Positions 54,523-63,395 of a DNA stretch of 64,000 nt are shown piece by piece; positions within the stretch are counted from its first letter, which is position 1; each line of letters opens with the position of its first letter. Below the pieces are notes generated by a model, which searched no databases, was not told the DNA's origin, and saw nothing but the letters and a program-made list of their open reading frames with translations. Made by a program: the position numbers and the translations under genes. The DNA comes from Burkholderiales bacterium. GTDB taxonomy: Bacteria; Pseudomonadota; Gammaproteobacteria; Burkholderiales; Thiobacteraceae. Location of the stretch: the NCBI GenBank assembly GCA_023511995.1, contig JAIMAL010000016.1:1-64000 (forward strand). Direction: 5' to 3'.

Positions 54523-55062
54523 TCAACACTCTACCTCGGGGGTGGGCGCAGCAAATAGGGCGGCTTCGATACATGCCCGCTCCTCGCGAGTGGGCAGGGC
54601 CTCGTGCGCCTCGGGCCGGCTGCGTTTCCAGTCGAGGCGGCCTTCGGCATCGAAGGCGAGATAGCCGTAGTGTTCGTTCACCACCGCCTCCGGTTCATTG
54701 TCCTTCAGGCGCACGTACCACTCGGCGATGCGCAAGATTTTGCCGGAAAATTCCGGTGCCGTGGCCACCCCGCGCACCAGGGCGAGATACAGTCCATGGG
54801 GCAGCGGATGCACCTTGCCCATTCCATCGAGAAGGAAAACGAAAGTGGCATGACCGCTCCTGACTGCTGGCAGAGCCTCCCGGCGGCGCTGGTATTCGGC
54901 CTGCAGGGCTTCCACCACGGTGAGTACTTCATCATAGGCATCGCGCGCGGCCTCGCTTTGTGCCTCATCACGACGTAGAGCGAAATCTTCATGCAGACTG
55001 TCGAGCACCTCTAGGGCGCCTGTGAGTCTGGCCCGCTCGAGGAAAATGGGGGAAGGAGACAT
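54523..55062 (-). CDS. Conserved hypothetical protein
   Basis: A 179-residue soluble protein that I do not recognise. The first 65 residues are helical and charged (EVLDSLHEDFALRRDEAQSE), followed by an alpha/beta part (FVFLLDGMGKVHPLPHGLYL) and an acidic C-terminus ending PEVEC. There is no signal or membrane segment. It is the first gene of a two-gene unit with the DUF2789 gene. Confidence 0.65.
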   Translation of the reverse strand: MSPSPIFLERARLTGALEVLDSLHEDFALRRDEAQSEAARDAYDEVLTVVEALQAEYQRRREALPAVRSGHATFVFLLDGMGKVHPLPHGLYLALVRGVATAPEFSGKILRIAEWYVRLKDNEPEAVVNEHYGYLAFDAEGRLDWKRSRPEAHEALPTREERACIEAALFAAPTPEVEC

Positions 55063-55257
55063 GGGGGTTTGCCGGCTGGACGAAAATCAAAGCGACACTA
55101 TAACCTCTTGGCCGCCGCCCGTCACCAACGATGCAGGAGCCGCGCGTGGCGGGCACAAGCCGCTATCCGCTGCCGCAAGTCGCTGTAAATTCCTGTCCCG
55201 GTGTTAGCGGCCGTGGCGTGACGGGCTGAGGCCCCGCCAGATCCTGCCGCTCTCTCA

Positions 55258-56230
55258 TTGGACCGACCACGGCTTGAGGGAATCACAATAAACCGAACGT
55301 ACCTTTGCCTTGCCGTCGCCGGTGTGGAAACGTGGTTCTTTTCCCTCGTGGCCTTGGTGATTGCGTTTTCGGCGCGACGGTGCTTATCTCCGGCGCATTC
55401 GCTGCTGCCTTTTGAGGTGAGTGTGCTGCCCTTCACCAGCATTCGGTGAGTGCCACCCGTGTCGCCTTCAAACCGGGTGCGATTCCCAGTGGTGTCTGGC
55501 GCTCGAACAGGGAAGGCCGTGTGGCATGGCCAGTGACCCGGGTCTTCGTTGCCGGGCTAGGCAGGAATCGGCATTGGCCATGACATGCGCGCCTGCTATT
55601 GCGGAAGCCGCACCAGTTCACGCACTTCGCTGGCGGCGTCCTGGTACACATGGCCCGACGCCTGCTTTCGAGTTTTTCCCTGCAAGGGCCGGTCGCAGTC
55701 GAAGCTTGACGACGCGTTGGTCACGCAGACCAAGGGGGTACCGGGGCTTCGAAAGGGGTGAGCGCCGATGTCACGATTTGGATGGGGCATTTTTGGCTCA
55801 CCAGGAATAGGAGTTCTTGAACGGAACTCTTTTTTGGCACGCCGGGCCTATTCCGCTTGGCCTTCGCGGTCGGCAACATCGGCGGTACCCACGGTCTCGG
55901 CGGCGCCTTCATCATCGCGCCGTTTGCCGTTGCCATTTGCCGGCTGTCCGTCTACACCGTTGCCGGCCCCGCCCTCGCAGGGACCCTGGCGACATCCCTC
56001 GTCCGCCCGATCCCCTTCAGCGGGTTGCCGACGCCGGCCGGGGTATCCACCCAGCGGGACTGGCCTTTGGGGCTATTGTCAGGCTTTGGCGGCATTGCGG
56101 GCATGGAGTGGCGGGGTGTCAGAAGTTGATGCCACAAAAGACGCTCACCCTCCCTTTGGGCAGCCTCGTGCTGCTACTCCTGTGCACTACGTTGCAGCGT
56201 TTTTTCCGTGATCAGGCTGGGTATCCGTAA
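55258..56230 (+). pseudogene. TauE/SafE (TSUP) sulfite/anion exporter gene, frameshifted
   Basis: Fragments in successive frames align with one TSUP permease: YLCLAVAGVETWFFSLVALV, VSATRVAFKPGAIPSGVWRS, LAFAVGNIGGTHGLGGAFII, LSVYTVAGPALAGTLATSLV and finally QKLMPQKTLTLPLGSLVLLL. Several frame changes and poor conservation between about 55580 and 55850 show decay. An intact TSUP gene of another type exists at 62575. Confidence 0.75.
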
Positions 56231-56331
56231 ACCCGTGGGCTGAGTGCAGCATGTGCGGTGCCAGCGCAGCTTGGCACCGGTCGACGGTGCTCGCACCTCG
56301 AATCCAGGCTAGCGCCATCGCCGGGTCGACT

Positions 56332-56619
56332 TCAGCAGCACTTGCCGCCGCTGCAGCAGCCGCCGGCGCTGGAGGTGGGAGCGGCTGCGCCGGCCAGCCA
56401 GGCCTCGATCTTTTCCTTCGACGGCACGCCCCCGGCATGCACCACTTTGCCGTCGATGACTACCCCAGGGGTGGTAAGGACGCCGTATCTCATGATCTCC
56501 GCGAGGTCTTCCACTTTCTCGAGCTCCACGGCCACACCCTTGGCGCGGGCGGTTTCCTCGATGAGTCTGAAGGTGGTTTTGCAGTTGGCGCAGCCGGTGC
56601 CGAGGACTTTGATGTTCAT
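56332..56619 (-). CDS. Small thioredoxin-like protein with Cys-rich tail
   Basis: A 95-residue protein of the redox-active-disulfide/thioredoxin-3 family. The active site is LGTGCANCKTTF, and the cis-Pro region is LTTPGVVIDGKVVHAGG. The C-terminus ends in GGCCSGGKCC, an extra pair of vicinal cysteines that could bind arsenite or soft metals. It is the last gene of the arsR-led operon. The start at 56619 gives the normal N-terminus. Confidence 0.85.
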   Translation of the reverse strand: MNIKVLGTGCANCKTTFRLIEETARAKGVAVELEKVEDLAEIMRYGVLTTPGVVIDGKVVHAGGVPSKEKIEAWLAGAAAPTSSAGGCCSGGKCC

Positions 56620-56659
56620 GTCAATTTCTCCGCTAGGGAAGGGTGAAATGTAGCCGCGC

Positions 56660-56950
56660 TCAGCAGCAGGAGACACCAGAGGCGGTGGGTGTGCAGCAGG
56701 CACTGTCTGGCTCGATTTCCGCAGGGACAGCGCCGCTGTAAGCTTCGTCAAACCGCGCGTCGAGCATCTGCGCCGCCTCGTCGCGGATGTGACGGGCGAT
56801 CTCGATGACGAGATCGATCTGCTCCCGCGTTACGCCGTAGGACTTCAATTTGTCCACCTGACACAGGCCCTGCTTGGGATGGTTGGCCGCGATATTGGCC
56901 GCCAGAGAGACCAGGGCGACGATGGAAGGGTGCAGAGGGGTTTCGTTCAT
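56660..56950 (-). CDS. Small helical protein with Cys-rich tail
   Basis: A 96-residue protein. The N-terminal 70 residues are helical and resemble the AhpD/carboxymuconolactone-decarboxylase-like type (LVSLAANIAANHPKQGLCQV, then IDLVIEIARHIRDEAAQ). The tail carries ACCTPTASGVSCC. The paired-cysteine tail is shared with the next protein in the operon, suggesting joint handling of a thiophilic ligand. I know no assigned function. Confidence 0.72.
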   Translation of the reverse strand: MNETPLHPSIVALVSLAANIAANHPKQGLCQVDKLKSYGVTREQIDLVIEIARHIRDEAAQMLDARFDEAYSGAVPAEIEPDSACCTPTASGVSCC

Positions 56951-56964
56951 GGGACGCTCCTTGC

Positions 56965-58035
56965 TCACAAAACGAGGTTGAACACGTAACCCACTAGCAG
57001 AATGCCAGTGGCGACCACGCCAACGAAAGTCATGGTGAGGGGAAGTTTAAGCACCTTGCGCAGGATGAGTAGCTCCGGCAGCGAGAGTGCAATAACGCTC
57101 ATCATGAAGGCCAGCGCCGTGCCCAGGGCCGCACCCTTGCCGATCAGAGCCTCGACGATGGGCAGAATGCCAGCGGCATTGGTGTACATGGGCACGCCGA
57201 TCGCTACCGCCAGCGGCAGCGACCACCAGGGCGCATCACGGCCCATGATGGAGGCCATGAAGTCCTGCGGCACGTAGCCGTGGATGCCGGCGCCTACGGC
57301 GATGCCCAGCAAGACGTAGGGCCAGACTTTGCCGACGATTTCCTTCACGTGATGCGCCCCGGCCTCGAAGCGCGCAATCCAGTCCATGTTTCCGCCATGC
57401 GTGGCGGCGGTTTCTCCCGTATGAATGGCGCGCACCCAGTCCTGCAAGTGGCGTTCCATTCTCAGCTCACCGATGACGAGCCCAGCGGCGATGGCCACGG
57501 TGAGACCAAGGACGAGATACAGCGCTGCAACTTTCCAGCCGAACAGGCCAAACAGCAGGGCGAGCGCCACCTCGTTCACCATCGGCGCGGAAATCAAAAA
57601 GGAGAAGGTGACCCCCAGGGGCACACCCGCCGAAACGAAGCCGATGAACAGGGGCACTGCAGAGCAAGAGCAAAAAGGTGTAACGATACCCAGACCGGCG
57701 GCGAGCACATTGCCGAGGCCCAGGCGTTTGCCCGAGAGTAGGGCGCGGGTGCGTTCCGGTGCGAAGAAGGTCTGGATGATGCCCATGAGGAAGACGATGC
57801 CCACGAGTAACAGCAGCACTTTGGGCGTGTCATAGAAGAAGAAATGCACCGCCTCGCCCAGATGGGTGCCGCGGGAAAGTCCCAGGCGGCTCACCACGAA
57901 ATCGGCGAACTCAGTGAGATGGGTATAGAGGGCAAGCCACAGCAGGGCGGCGAAGGCGATGCCCGCCAGCCAAAGGGCGAGGGCGCGGTTACGCACGGTG
58001 GGTGTGGCGGTGGCGGGGCTTGGCGGGAAACTCAT
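56965..58035 (-). CDS. ArsP/YraQ-type permease (DUF318)
   Basis: A 356-residue membrane protein with eight or more helices. The family block is GIVTPFCSCSAVPLFIGFVS, containing the vicinal cysteines that in ArsP bind trivalent organoarsenicals. The second block is AIGVPMYTNAAGILPIVEAL. Other YraQ-type members have unknown cargo. In an ArsR-controlled operon with thioredoxin-like and rhodanese genes, export of an arsenic or thiol-bound compound is likely. Confidence 0.88.
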   Translation of the reverse strand: MSFPPSPATATPTVRNRALALWLAGIAFAALLWLALYTHLTEFADFVVSRLGLSRGTHLGEAVHFFFYDTPKVLLLLVGIVFLMGIIQTFFAPERTRALLSGKRLGLGNVLAAGLGIVTPFCSCSAVPLFIGFVSAGVPLGVTFSFLISAPMVNEVALALLFGLFGWKVAALYLVLGLTVAIAAGLVIGELRMERHLQDWVRAIHTGETAATHGGNMDWIARFEAGAHHVKEIVGKVWPYVLLGIAVGAGIHGYVPQDFMASIMGRDAPWWSLPLAVAIGVPMYTNAAGILPIVEALIGKGAALGTALAFMMSVIALSLPELLILRKVLKLPLTMTFVGVVATGILLVGYVFNLVL

Positions 58036-58047
58036 GGCCGCTTTTTA

Positions 58048-58968
58048 TCAGAGGGCATATTCGGCATCGAAGGGTGCCTCCCCTTCCACAACCGGTAGGG
58101 TCATCGCCCGGTCCCAGATGCTCCACCCGCCATTGACCACCCGCACGTCCCGGTAGCCCAGGGATTTCAATTGCAGCCAGCCCAGACTCATGCGGAAGCC
58201 GTCGTGGCAGTAGAGATAAACCGTCTTCTCCTTGGGTACGTCCCGGTAGAGGGCGGCAAGCTGATCCTCGGGCAACCATTTCTGTGTCTGCCCGTCGGTG
58301 CCTTCCAGGCTCACCACGTTGATGGCGCCGGGAATGTGTCCGGCCTGGATGGCGTGCCGCACCACCTTGCCGGTGTACATCTCGTGCGGACGCGCATCCA
58401 CGAGCACGATGTTGGGGTCCCGCCGCGCTACCACGCTGTCGTACACCTCGGGCCACTCAACGAAAAACCGGCGATCGGCGGGCTTGAGCGTGACACGGCC
58501 TGGCCGGCGCCGGGGCGTGGGCGTTTGCGTCAGAGTCTGGAAAGCGGTCCATTCCACCGTTCCGCCCTCGAGGATTTTCACCCGGCTCATGTCATAGCCA
58601 TAAAGGGCGAGGAGGAAATAGAGCCGGGCGGCGAGCGCCGTGCGCGAGTCATCGTAGATGACGATGAGCGAATCGTTGTCGATGCCCCAGGCCCGCAGGG
58701 TCGCCTGGAATTTCTCGCGGCTGGGAAAGAGCATGATGGAACGCCCCTCGTTGTCACCCAGGTCTTTGAAGCGCTGGACCTGGACTGCGCCCGGAATGTG
58801 GCCGACGGTGAAATAGCGGTGGGGGTGGTAGCGTACTTCGAGGATCACCAACTTGGGATTTTTCATCTGGCTGGCGAGCCAATCTGCGTCCACCAGGAAG
58901 GTGCGGTCGGCATGGGCGTTGGAAGCGACACAAAACAGTGCGAAGAGGGCAATCAACCAACGTTTCAT
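58048..58968 (-). CDS. Exported tandem-domain rhodanese (sulfurtransferase)
   Basis: A 306-residue protein with a signal peptide (WLIALFALFCVASNAHA) and two rhodanese domains. The first (about 25-145) has no active-site cysteine. The second carries the catalytic loop YLYCHDGFRMS. It acts in the periplasm on thiosulfate or another sulfane-sulfur donor. The start at 58968 overlaps the arsR stop by four bases. Confidence 0.88.
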   Translation of the reverse strand: MKRWLIALFALFCVASNAHADRTFLVDADWLASQMKNPKLVILEVRYHPHRYFTVGHIPGAVQVQRFKDLGDNEGRSIMLFPSREKFQATLRAWGIDNDSLIVIYDDSRTALAARLYFLLALYGYDMSRVKILEGGTVEWTAFQTLTQTPTPRRRPGRVTLKPADRRFFVEWPEVYDSVVARRDPNIVLVDARPHEMYTGKVVRHAIQAGHIPGAINVVSLEGTDGQTQKWLPEDQLAALYRDVPKEKTVYLYCHDGFRMSLGWLQLKSLGYRDVRVVNGGWSIWDRAMTLPVVEGEAPFDAEYAL

Positions 58969-59345
58969 GTCTGAATTTCCTTCTTGCGTTTGGTTTTCAG
59001 CGGTGGCAGCACAGTGGGGGAGCAGGAGGAGGCTGCGCGCAGGCTCGCACATTCCCCCGGCTGATGGGCGCAGCATTCCTCGGTGAGATAGGCGATGAGT
59101 GTAAGCATCAGGGGAATGTTGGCGCGATAGCGCATATAGCGGCCTTCCTGGGACGCCGTCACCAGCCCCGCCTGGGCGAGGGCCTTGAGATGGAAGGAGA
59201 GGTTGCTGGGCGCCATGTCCAGCATGCCGGCGATTTCGCCCGCCACCAGGCCTTGGCTGCCATAGCGCACCAGGAGGCGGTAGATGGCAAGACGGGGTTC
59301 CGAGGCGAGGGATTCGAAAAGGGCGACGGCTTGGGCGTTGTCCAC
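58965..59345 (-). CDS. arsR: ArsR-family repressor
   Basis: A 126-residue winged-helix protein. The DNA-recognition helix is MLDMAPSNLSFHLKALAQAG and the wing region EGRYMRYRAN. The C-terminal part has cysteines in TEECCAHQPGECASL and SSCSPTV that could bind arsenite or another thiophile. It lacks the classic CxC motif in helix 3, so the sensor site is of the C-terminal type. It is first in the five-gene operon and its operator covers the promoter. Confidence 0.88.
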   Translation of the reverse strand: MDNAQAVALFESLASEPRLAIYRLLVRYGSQGLVAGEIAGMLDMAPSNLSFHLKALAQAGLVTASQEGRYMRYRANIPLMLTLIAYLTEECCAHQPGECASLRAASSCSPTVLPPLKTKRKKEIQT

Positions 59346-59347
59346 TT

Positions 59348-59381
59348 TTCAATAATACAAGCACTATTGAAATGATGTCAA
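59348..59381 (-). promoter_or_regulatory. Promoter and ArsR operator of the arsR operon
   Basis: On the minus strand TTGACA (59376-59381) and TATTAT (59352-59357) are 18 bases apart. TTCAATA-N10-TATTGAA, a perfect 7-bp dyad (59348-59371), covers the spacer and -10. This is the standard layout for autorepression by ArsR. Confidence 0.88.
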
Positions 59382-59572
59382 GGGCGGTGCGCTTTTAGGC
59401 GCACGCCGCGCCGAGGACCCGGCGGTGATCCTGATGCCGGGGCGAGCGCGGTGGATGGCTAGCCCGCTGGCAAGGCCGCCAGGCTTCCCCACCAACTGGC
59501 GGTGATGTCCGACTCACGGTGGAATGGGCGAGGGCGTGCGCGGCAGAAGACGAGACGACGGGGATGCTTGGC

Positions 59573-60160
59573 TTATGCGGTGCCAAAGAGGAGCCAGATC
59601 CCCGCTGCGGCGAGCGGAAGGCCAAACCATCCGCGGCGCTCGCCCAGCCGCTTATGCCCCAGCTGGCCCAAGGTCAAGCCGATGAGCTGCAGCGTCAGGC
59701 TGCCAGTAAGGATGCCAAGGAGGTAATGCCACAAAGACGTGCCGGGCGTCATTTCCACGCCGTGGGCATAACCGTGCAGGGCGGCAAGCATCATCACCGC
59801 CAGTACGCTCAGCGTCGGCAAGGTATGCAGCACACCGGCGATCACACCGCCCATGATGACCAGCGACCCTGCGAGGAGCAGCTCGAGGGCGGGTAGACCG
59901 CCGCTCGCCGCACCCCACAGCACGCCCAATGCGGTCGCCGCCGAGACGGCTGACAGGCCAAGTCCGTGCCGTAAAAGCCACGAGGCCCAAAGCCCGACCC
60001 CGAGCATCAGCATGATGTGGTCGACACCGCTAAAGGGGTGTAGCAGCCCCGCCAGCAGAGCCGGCGCGTCCAAATGGCTGGAATGGGCGACTGCCACTCC
60101 GGGCAGGAAAAGGCTCGCGGTAAGCGGCAAGTGTTTGCGTAGCCGTGCGGCCATGTGCAT
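59573..60160 (-). CDS. HupE/UreJ-family metal permease (second copy)
   Basis: A 195-residue protein with a cleavable N-terminus (LTASLFLPGVAVAHSSH), the HupE motif HPFSGVDHIMLMLGVGLW and the second His motif LAALHGYAHGVEM. About six membrane helices are predicted. It is closer to standard HupE than the copy at 41510. Nickel or cobalt import is the family role. The ATG at 60160 or one at 60154 can be used. Confidence 0.88.
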   Translation of the reverse strand: MHMAARLRKHLPLTASLFLPGVAVAHSSHLDAPALLAGLLHPFSGVDHIMLMLGVGLWASWLLRHGLGLSAVSAATALGVLWGAASGGLPALELLLAGSLVIMGGVIAGVLHTLPTLSVLAVMMLAALHGYAHGVEMTPGTSLWHYLLGILTGSLTLQLIGLTLGQLGHKRLGERRGWFGLPLAAAGIWLLFGTA

Positions 60161-60508
60161 CTCGTGGGTTCGATGTTGCCTTCCCGAGATTGTACTGAAG
60201 CCGCAAAGGCGGGTGGATGCCGTTTGGCTTCTGCGCGCGCAGAGGTGGCCGAGGCGGTATTTGGCCAACGGTGAAGTCGTCCGGCAAAGGGCAGGCGCAG
60301 TGGGGTTGTACAATCACGGCCTTTCAGGTTGCACCGGACGATGGCCTCTGGTGACGCGCGAGGCGCAGCGTAGAAGGCAGCCGACTTGACGACAGTGAGG
60401 CTCGAGGGACATGCCCGCCCCTTGCACGGGGTGCCGTTTCACGGGCCAAGGCACAGGAGCCCTGGGGCGGATACGTGACAGAACGGGAATGACCCAGGGA
60501 GGGGTGTT
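60161..60508. other. Gap between divergent HupE and arsB genes
   Basis: No gene is supported. The plus strand has a TACAAT (60307-60312) and the minus strand a matching ATTGTA. There is also a plus-strand TTGACG at 60384-60389. No riboswitch family could be matched. The GC-rich hairpins here are common in this genome. Confidence 0.4.
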
Positions 60509-61822
60509 TTGCTTGCCTTAGGCCTTTTTCTCGTCACTTTGGCGCTGGTGATCTGGCAGCCGCGGGGGCTTCCTATCGGTTGGAGTGCGCTGGGGGGTGC
60601 TCTCGTCGCGCTGGCCCTGGGCATCGTGCATCCCAGCGATGTGCCCACCGTCTGGCACATCGTCTGGGATGCGACTTTCACCCTCATCGGGCTGATCCTC
60701 ATCTCGCTCGTCCTGGATGCCGCGGGCTTTTTCGAGTGGGCGGCGTTGAGGCTGGCCCGGCTCGCCGGCGGCCGCGGCGGCCTGCTGTTCCTTCTGCTGT
60801 CGCTCCTCACCGCGGCGGTGGCCGCCATACTGGCCAATGACGGCGCGGTGCTGATCCTCACGCCGCTGGTACTAGAAATGTTGCATGCACTGCGGCTGCC
60901 GCCGCGTGCTTTGCTTGCCTTCGTGCTCACCACCGGTTTCATCGCCGATGCGGCGAGTCTGCCTTTCAAGATTTCCAACCTCACCAACATCATCGTCGCC
61001 AATTATTTCGGACTGAGCTTCGCCGAGTACGCCCGCGTGATGGGGGTGGTCAACTTGGTGGCCGTTGCGGTAAGCCTTGTCGTGGCGTGGTGGCTATTTC
61101 GCCACGATGTGCCGGCGCGGGTGGTGACCACGGCCCTTCCCCATCCCGGGGAAGCCATTCGCGACCGTTTCGTCTTTGCCACCGGTTTAGGGGTGCTGCC
61201 AGCCCTGTTTCTGGGTTATCTCTTTTCCCATGGGCTGGGATTGCCTACCTCCTTCATCACCGGCACGGGTGCAGCGGTGCTGATGCTCGCCGCGGGACGT
61301 GAACATTTCCTCCGCCGTCAGCCTCGGGCGGTGATTCCCCTGTTGACGCTTTTGCGGGAAGCACCTTGGCAGGTGGTAGTGTTTTCCTTGGCCATGTACT
61401 TGGTGGTCTATGGTCTGCGCAATGAGGGCTTGACGGGGCTCATCGCCCAGGGGCTGCAGAATCTTGCTCAAGCGGGACTCATGATCGCCACCCTGGGCAG
61501 TGGGCTTGTCTTCGGTTTCCTCTCGGCGGTGATGAACAACCTGCCCACGGTGCTCATCGGCAGCCTGGCCATCGAAGAGGCACACCTCAGCGTGCCCATG
61601 GCAGAGGCCATGATCTATGCCAACGTAGTGGGCTGCAACATTGGCCCCAAGTTCACCCCCATCGGCAGTCTGGCCACCCTCCTGTGGTTGCATGTGCTGG
61701 CCCAGCGTGGCCTGCGCATAGGTTGGCTGGAATACTGCCGGTACGGCCTGCTGCTCACCCTGCCGGTGCTGGTGGTGACGCTTCTAGGGCTGGCCGGCTG
61801 GCTCATGTTCCTTCGCGCATGA
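60509..61822 (+). CDS. arsB: Arsenite efflux pump ArsB
   Basis: A 437-residue ArsB/NhaD-superfamily permease with 12 helices. The diagnostic blocks ILANDGAVLILTPLVLEML, LPFKISNLTNIIVANYF and CNIGPKFTPIGSLATLLW are intact. A TTG start at 60509 with a GGGAGGGG site seven bases upstream fits best; no ATG is available near the first helix. It exports arsenite from ArsC and could balance arsenite uptake. It is followed by the crcB unit on the same strand. Confidence 0.93.
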   Translation: MLALGLFLVTLALVIWQPRGLPIGWSALGGALVALALGIVHPSDVPTVWHIVWDATFTLIGLILISLVLDAAGFFEWAALRLARLAGGRGGLLFLLLSLLTAAVAAILANDGAVLILTPLVLEMLHALRLPPRALLAFVLTTGFIADAASLPFKISNLTNIIVANYFGLSFAEYARVMGVVNLVAVAVSLVVAWWLFRHDVPARVVTTALPHPGEAIRDRFVFATGLGVLPALFLGYLFSHGLGLPTSFITGTGAAVLMLAAGREHFLRRQPRAVIPLLTLLREAPWQVVVFSLAMYLVVYGLRNEGLTGLIAQGLQNLAQAGLMIATLGSGLVFGFLSAVMNNLPTVLIGSLAIEEAHLSVPMAEAMIYANVVGCNIGPKFTPIGSLATLLWLHVLAQRGLRIGWLEYCRYGLLLTLPVLVVTLLGLAGWLMFLRA

Positions 61823-61856
61823 GTTATCCTTCGCATTTTGCGAAAGGACGCTGGGG

Positions 61857-62240
61857 ATGAACCTCTATGCGCTGGCGGCGGTCGCCGCCGGGGCGGTGCT
61901 GGGGGCGTGGCTGCGCTGGGGACTCTCTGCCTGGCTCAATCCGATCCTACCGCCCCTGCCGCTCGGCACACTCGCCGCCAATCTCACGGGCGGTTACCTC
62001 ATTGGCCTGACCATCGCCTACCTGGGGCACCATGCGGGCCTGGCACCCGAGTGGCGGCTGTTTGTCATCACCGGTTTTCTCGGAGCGCTGACCACCTTTT
62101 CCACCTTCTCGGCGGAGGTGGTGACGCTCCTTCTGCGTGAGCAGTTCGGGTGGGCGCTGGCCACCGTGGCGATGCATCTGCTTGGCTCCCTGAGCCTTAC
62201 GCTGCTCGGGATCTGGACGTTCAAACTGCTAAAGGGGTGA
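61857..62240 (+). CDS. crcB: Fluoride channel CrcB/FluC
   Basis: A 127-residue four-helix protein with GAWLRWGLS near the N-terminus, the pore Asn in TLAANLTGGYLIG, and the Phe-box TGFLGALTTFSTFS. It forms a dual-topology dimer that exports fluoride. It lies 34 bases after arsB and three bases before the DUF190 gene. No fluoride riboswitch is visible upstream. Confidence 0.93.
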   Translation: MNLYALAAVAAGAVLGAWLRWGLSAWLNPILPPLPLGTLAANLTGGYLIGLTIAYLGHHAGLAPEWRLFVITGFLGALTTFSTFSAEVVTLLLREQFGWALATVAMHLLGSLSLTLLGIWTFKLLKG

Positions 62241-62244
62241 GGTG

Positions 62245-62568
62245 ATGTCCGAAGTGTTCCTCAAGATCTACACCGAGGAGAACCGGCGTCATCACGGGCG
62301 GCTGCTCTATGAGTGGTTGCTCGAGGAGGCACATGCCATGGGAATCCCGGGCGGCTCGGCTTTTCGCGCCATTGCTGGCTATGGCCGGCACGGCGTGCTG
62401 CACGAGGAGACGTTCTTCGAGCTGGCCGGTGACCTACCGGTGGAGGTGGGTTTCGTCACCTCCGAAGCGGATGCGGAAAGACTGCTAAACCGTATCGCCG
62501 CCGAAGGGCTGGCCCTTTTCTACGCGATCCTGCCCGCGCGGCATGGTGTCACCGGGCGCAACGGCTGA
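62245..62568 (+). CDS. DUF190 family protein (PII-like)
   Basis: A 107-residue DUF190 protein: FLKIYTEENRRHHGRLLYEW, SAFRAIAGYGRHGVLHEE and a C-terminal strand-helix unit. The family has a PII-like fold and is frequently next to crcB, suggesting regulation of the channel. Start at 62245, with a GTG one codon earlier as an alternative. Confidence 0.87.
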   Translation: MSEVFLKIYTEENRRHHGRLLYEWLLEEAHAMGIPGGSAFRAIAGYGRHGVLHEETFFELAGDLPVEVGFVTSEADAERLLNRIAAEGLALFYAILPARHGVTGRNG

Positions 62569-62574
62569 GGGACG

Positions 62575-63330
62575 ATGGACCCCCTCGGCCACCTCGTCCT
62601 CTTCCTTGCTTCGTTCGTCGCCAACTGGTTCTCCGCGCTTTCCGGAGGTGGGGCGGGGCTGATCCAGTTTCCGATCTTGATCTTCCTTGGCCTGCCCTTC
62701 GGTGTGGCCTTGGCCACGCACAAGGTCGCCAGCGTGGCACTGGGGTTGGGTGCCACCCTGCGTCATTTGCGGGAAAGCACGCTGGAGAGGCGCTTTTCTC
62801 TCATCATCCTGGCTGCCGGCCTACCGGGCGTGGTCCTGGGTGCCCACACCATCCTGCGTGTGCCGGAACGCTGGGCCACCGTAGCCCTCGGGGTGCTCAC
62901 CCTGGGCCTGGGTCTGTATTCCATGGTGAAACCGCGGCTCGGCCTCGAACATGCGCCCCGTAACCGCGAGGGGGGACGACTGGCGGCGGGGATGCTGGGG
63001 CTGTTCGGTATCGGCTTCCTCAATGGTTCCATTACCTCAGGCACGGGGCTGTTCCTCACGATGTGGCTCGTGCGCTGGTTCGGGCTAGACTACAAACGCG
63101 CCGTGGCTTACACGTTGGTGCTCTGTGGGGTGTTCTGGAATGGGACGGGTGCGTTGGTGCTGGGCCTGCTTGGCCGCATCGCCTGGGACTGGATGCCTGC
63201 CCTCTTGGCGGGTTCCCTGCTGGGCGGCTATGCCGGGGCGCACTTTGCCCTGCGCAAGGGCAACGTCTGGATCAAGCGGGCCTTCGAGCTGGTGACGGTG
63301 TTGATCGGCGCCCGCTTGATCATGACCTAG
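62575..63330 (+). CDS. TSUP (TauE/SafE) permease
   Basis: A 251-residue, eight-helix permease. The two repeat halves start FVANWFSALSGGGAGLIQFP and GIGFLNGSITSGTGLFLTMW, and the signature LATHKVASVALGLGAT is present. TSUP members export sulfite, sulfoacetate or related anions. It is six bases after the DUF190 gene. Its link to fluoride resistance is only positional. Confidence 0.85.
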   Translation: MDPLGHLVLFLASFVANWFSALSGGGAGLIQFPILIFLGLPFGVALATHKVASVALGLGATLRHLRESTLERRFSLIILAAGLPGVVLGAHTILRVPERWATVALGVLTLGLGLYSMVKPRLGLEHAPRNREGGRLAAGMLGLFGIGFLNGSITSGTGLFLTMWLVRWFGLDYKRAVAYTLVLCGVFWNGTGALVLGLLGRIAWDWMPALLAGSLLGGYAGAHFALRKGNVWIKRAFELVTVLIGARLIMT

Positions 63331-63395
63331 CCGCCGGGCGGCCCTTAAGATTGCTTTAGAGGCCTTGCTGCCACAAACGAGCCAAGAGGCAAATC

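Noticed and set aside
60161-60508. A riboswitch (fluoride or cobalamin) before arsB or the HupE gene
   Set aside because: I could not place the conserved core sequences of either class on either strand.
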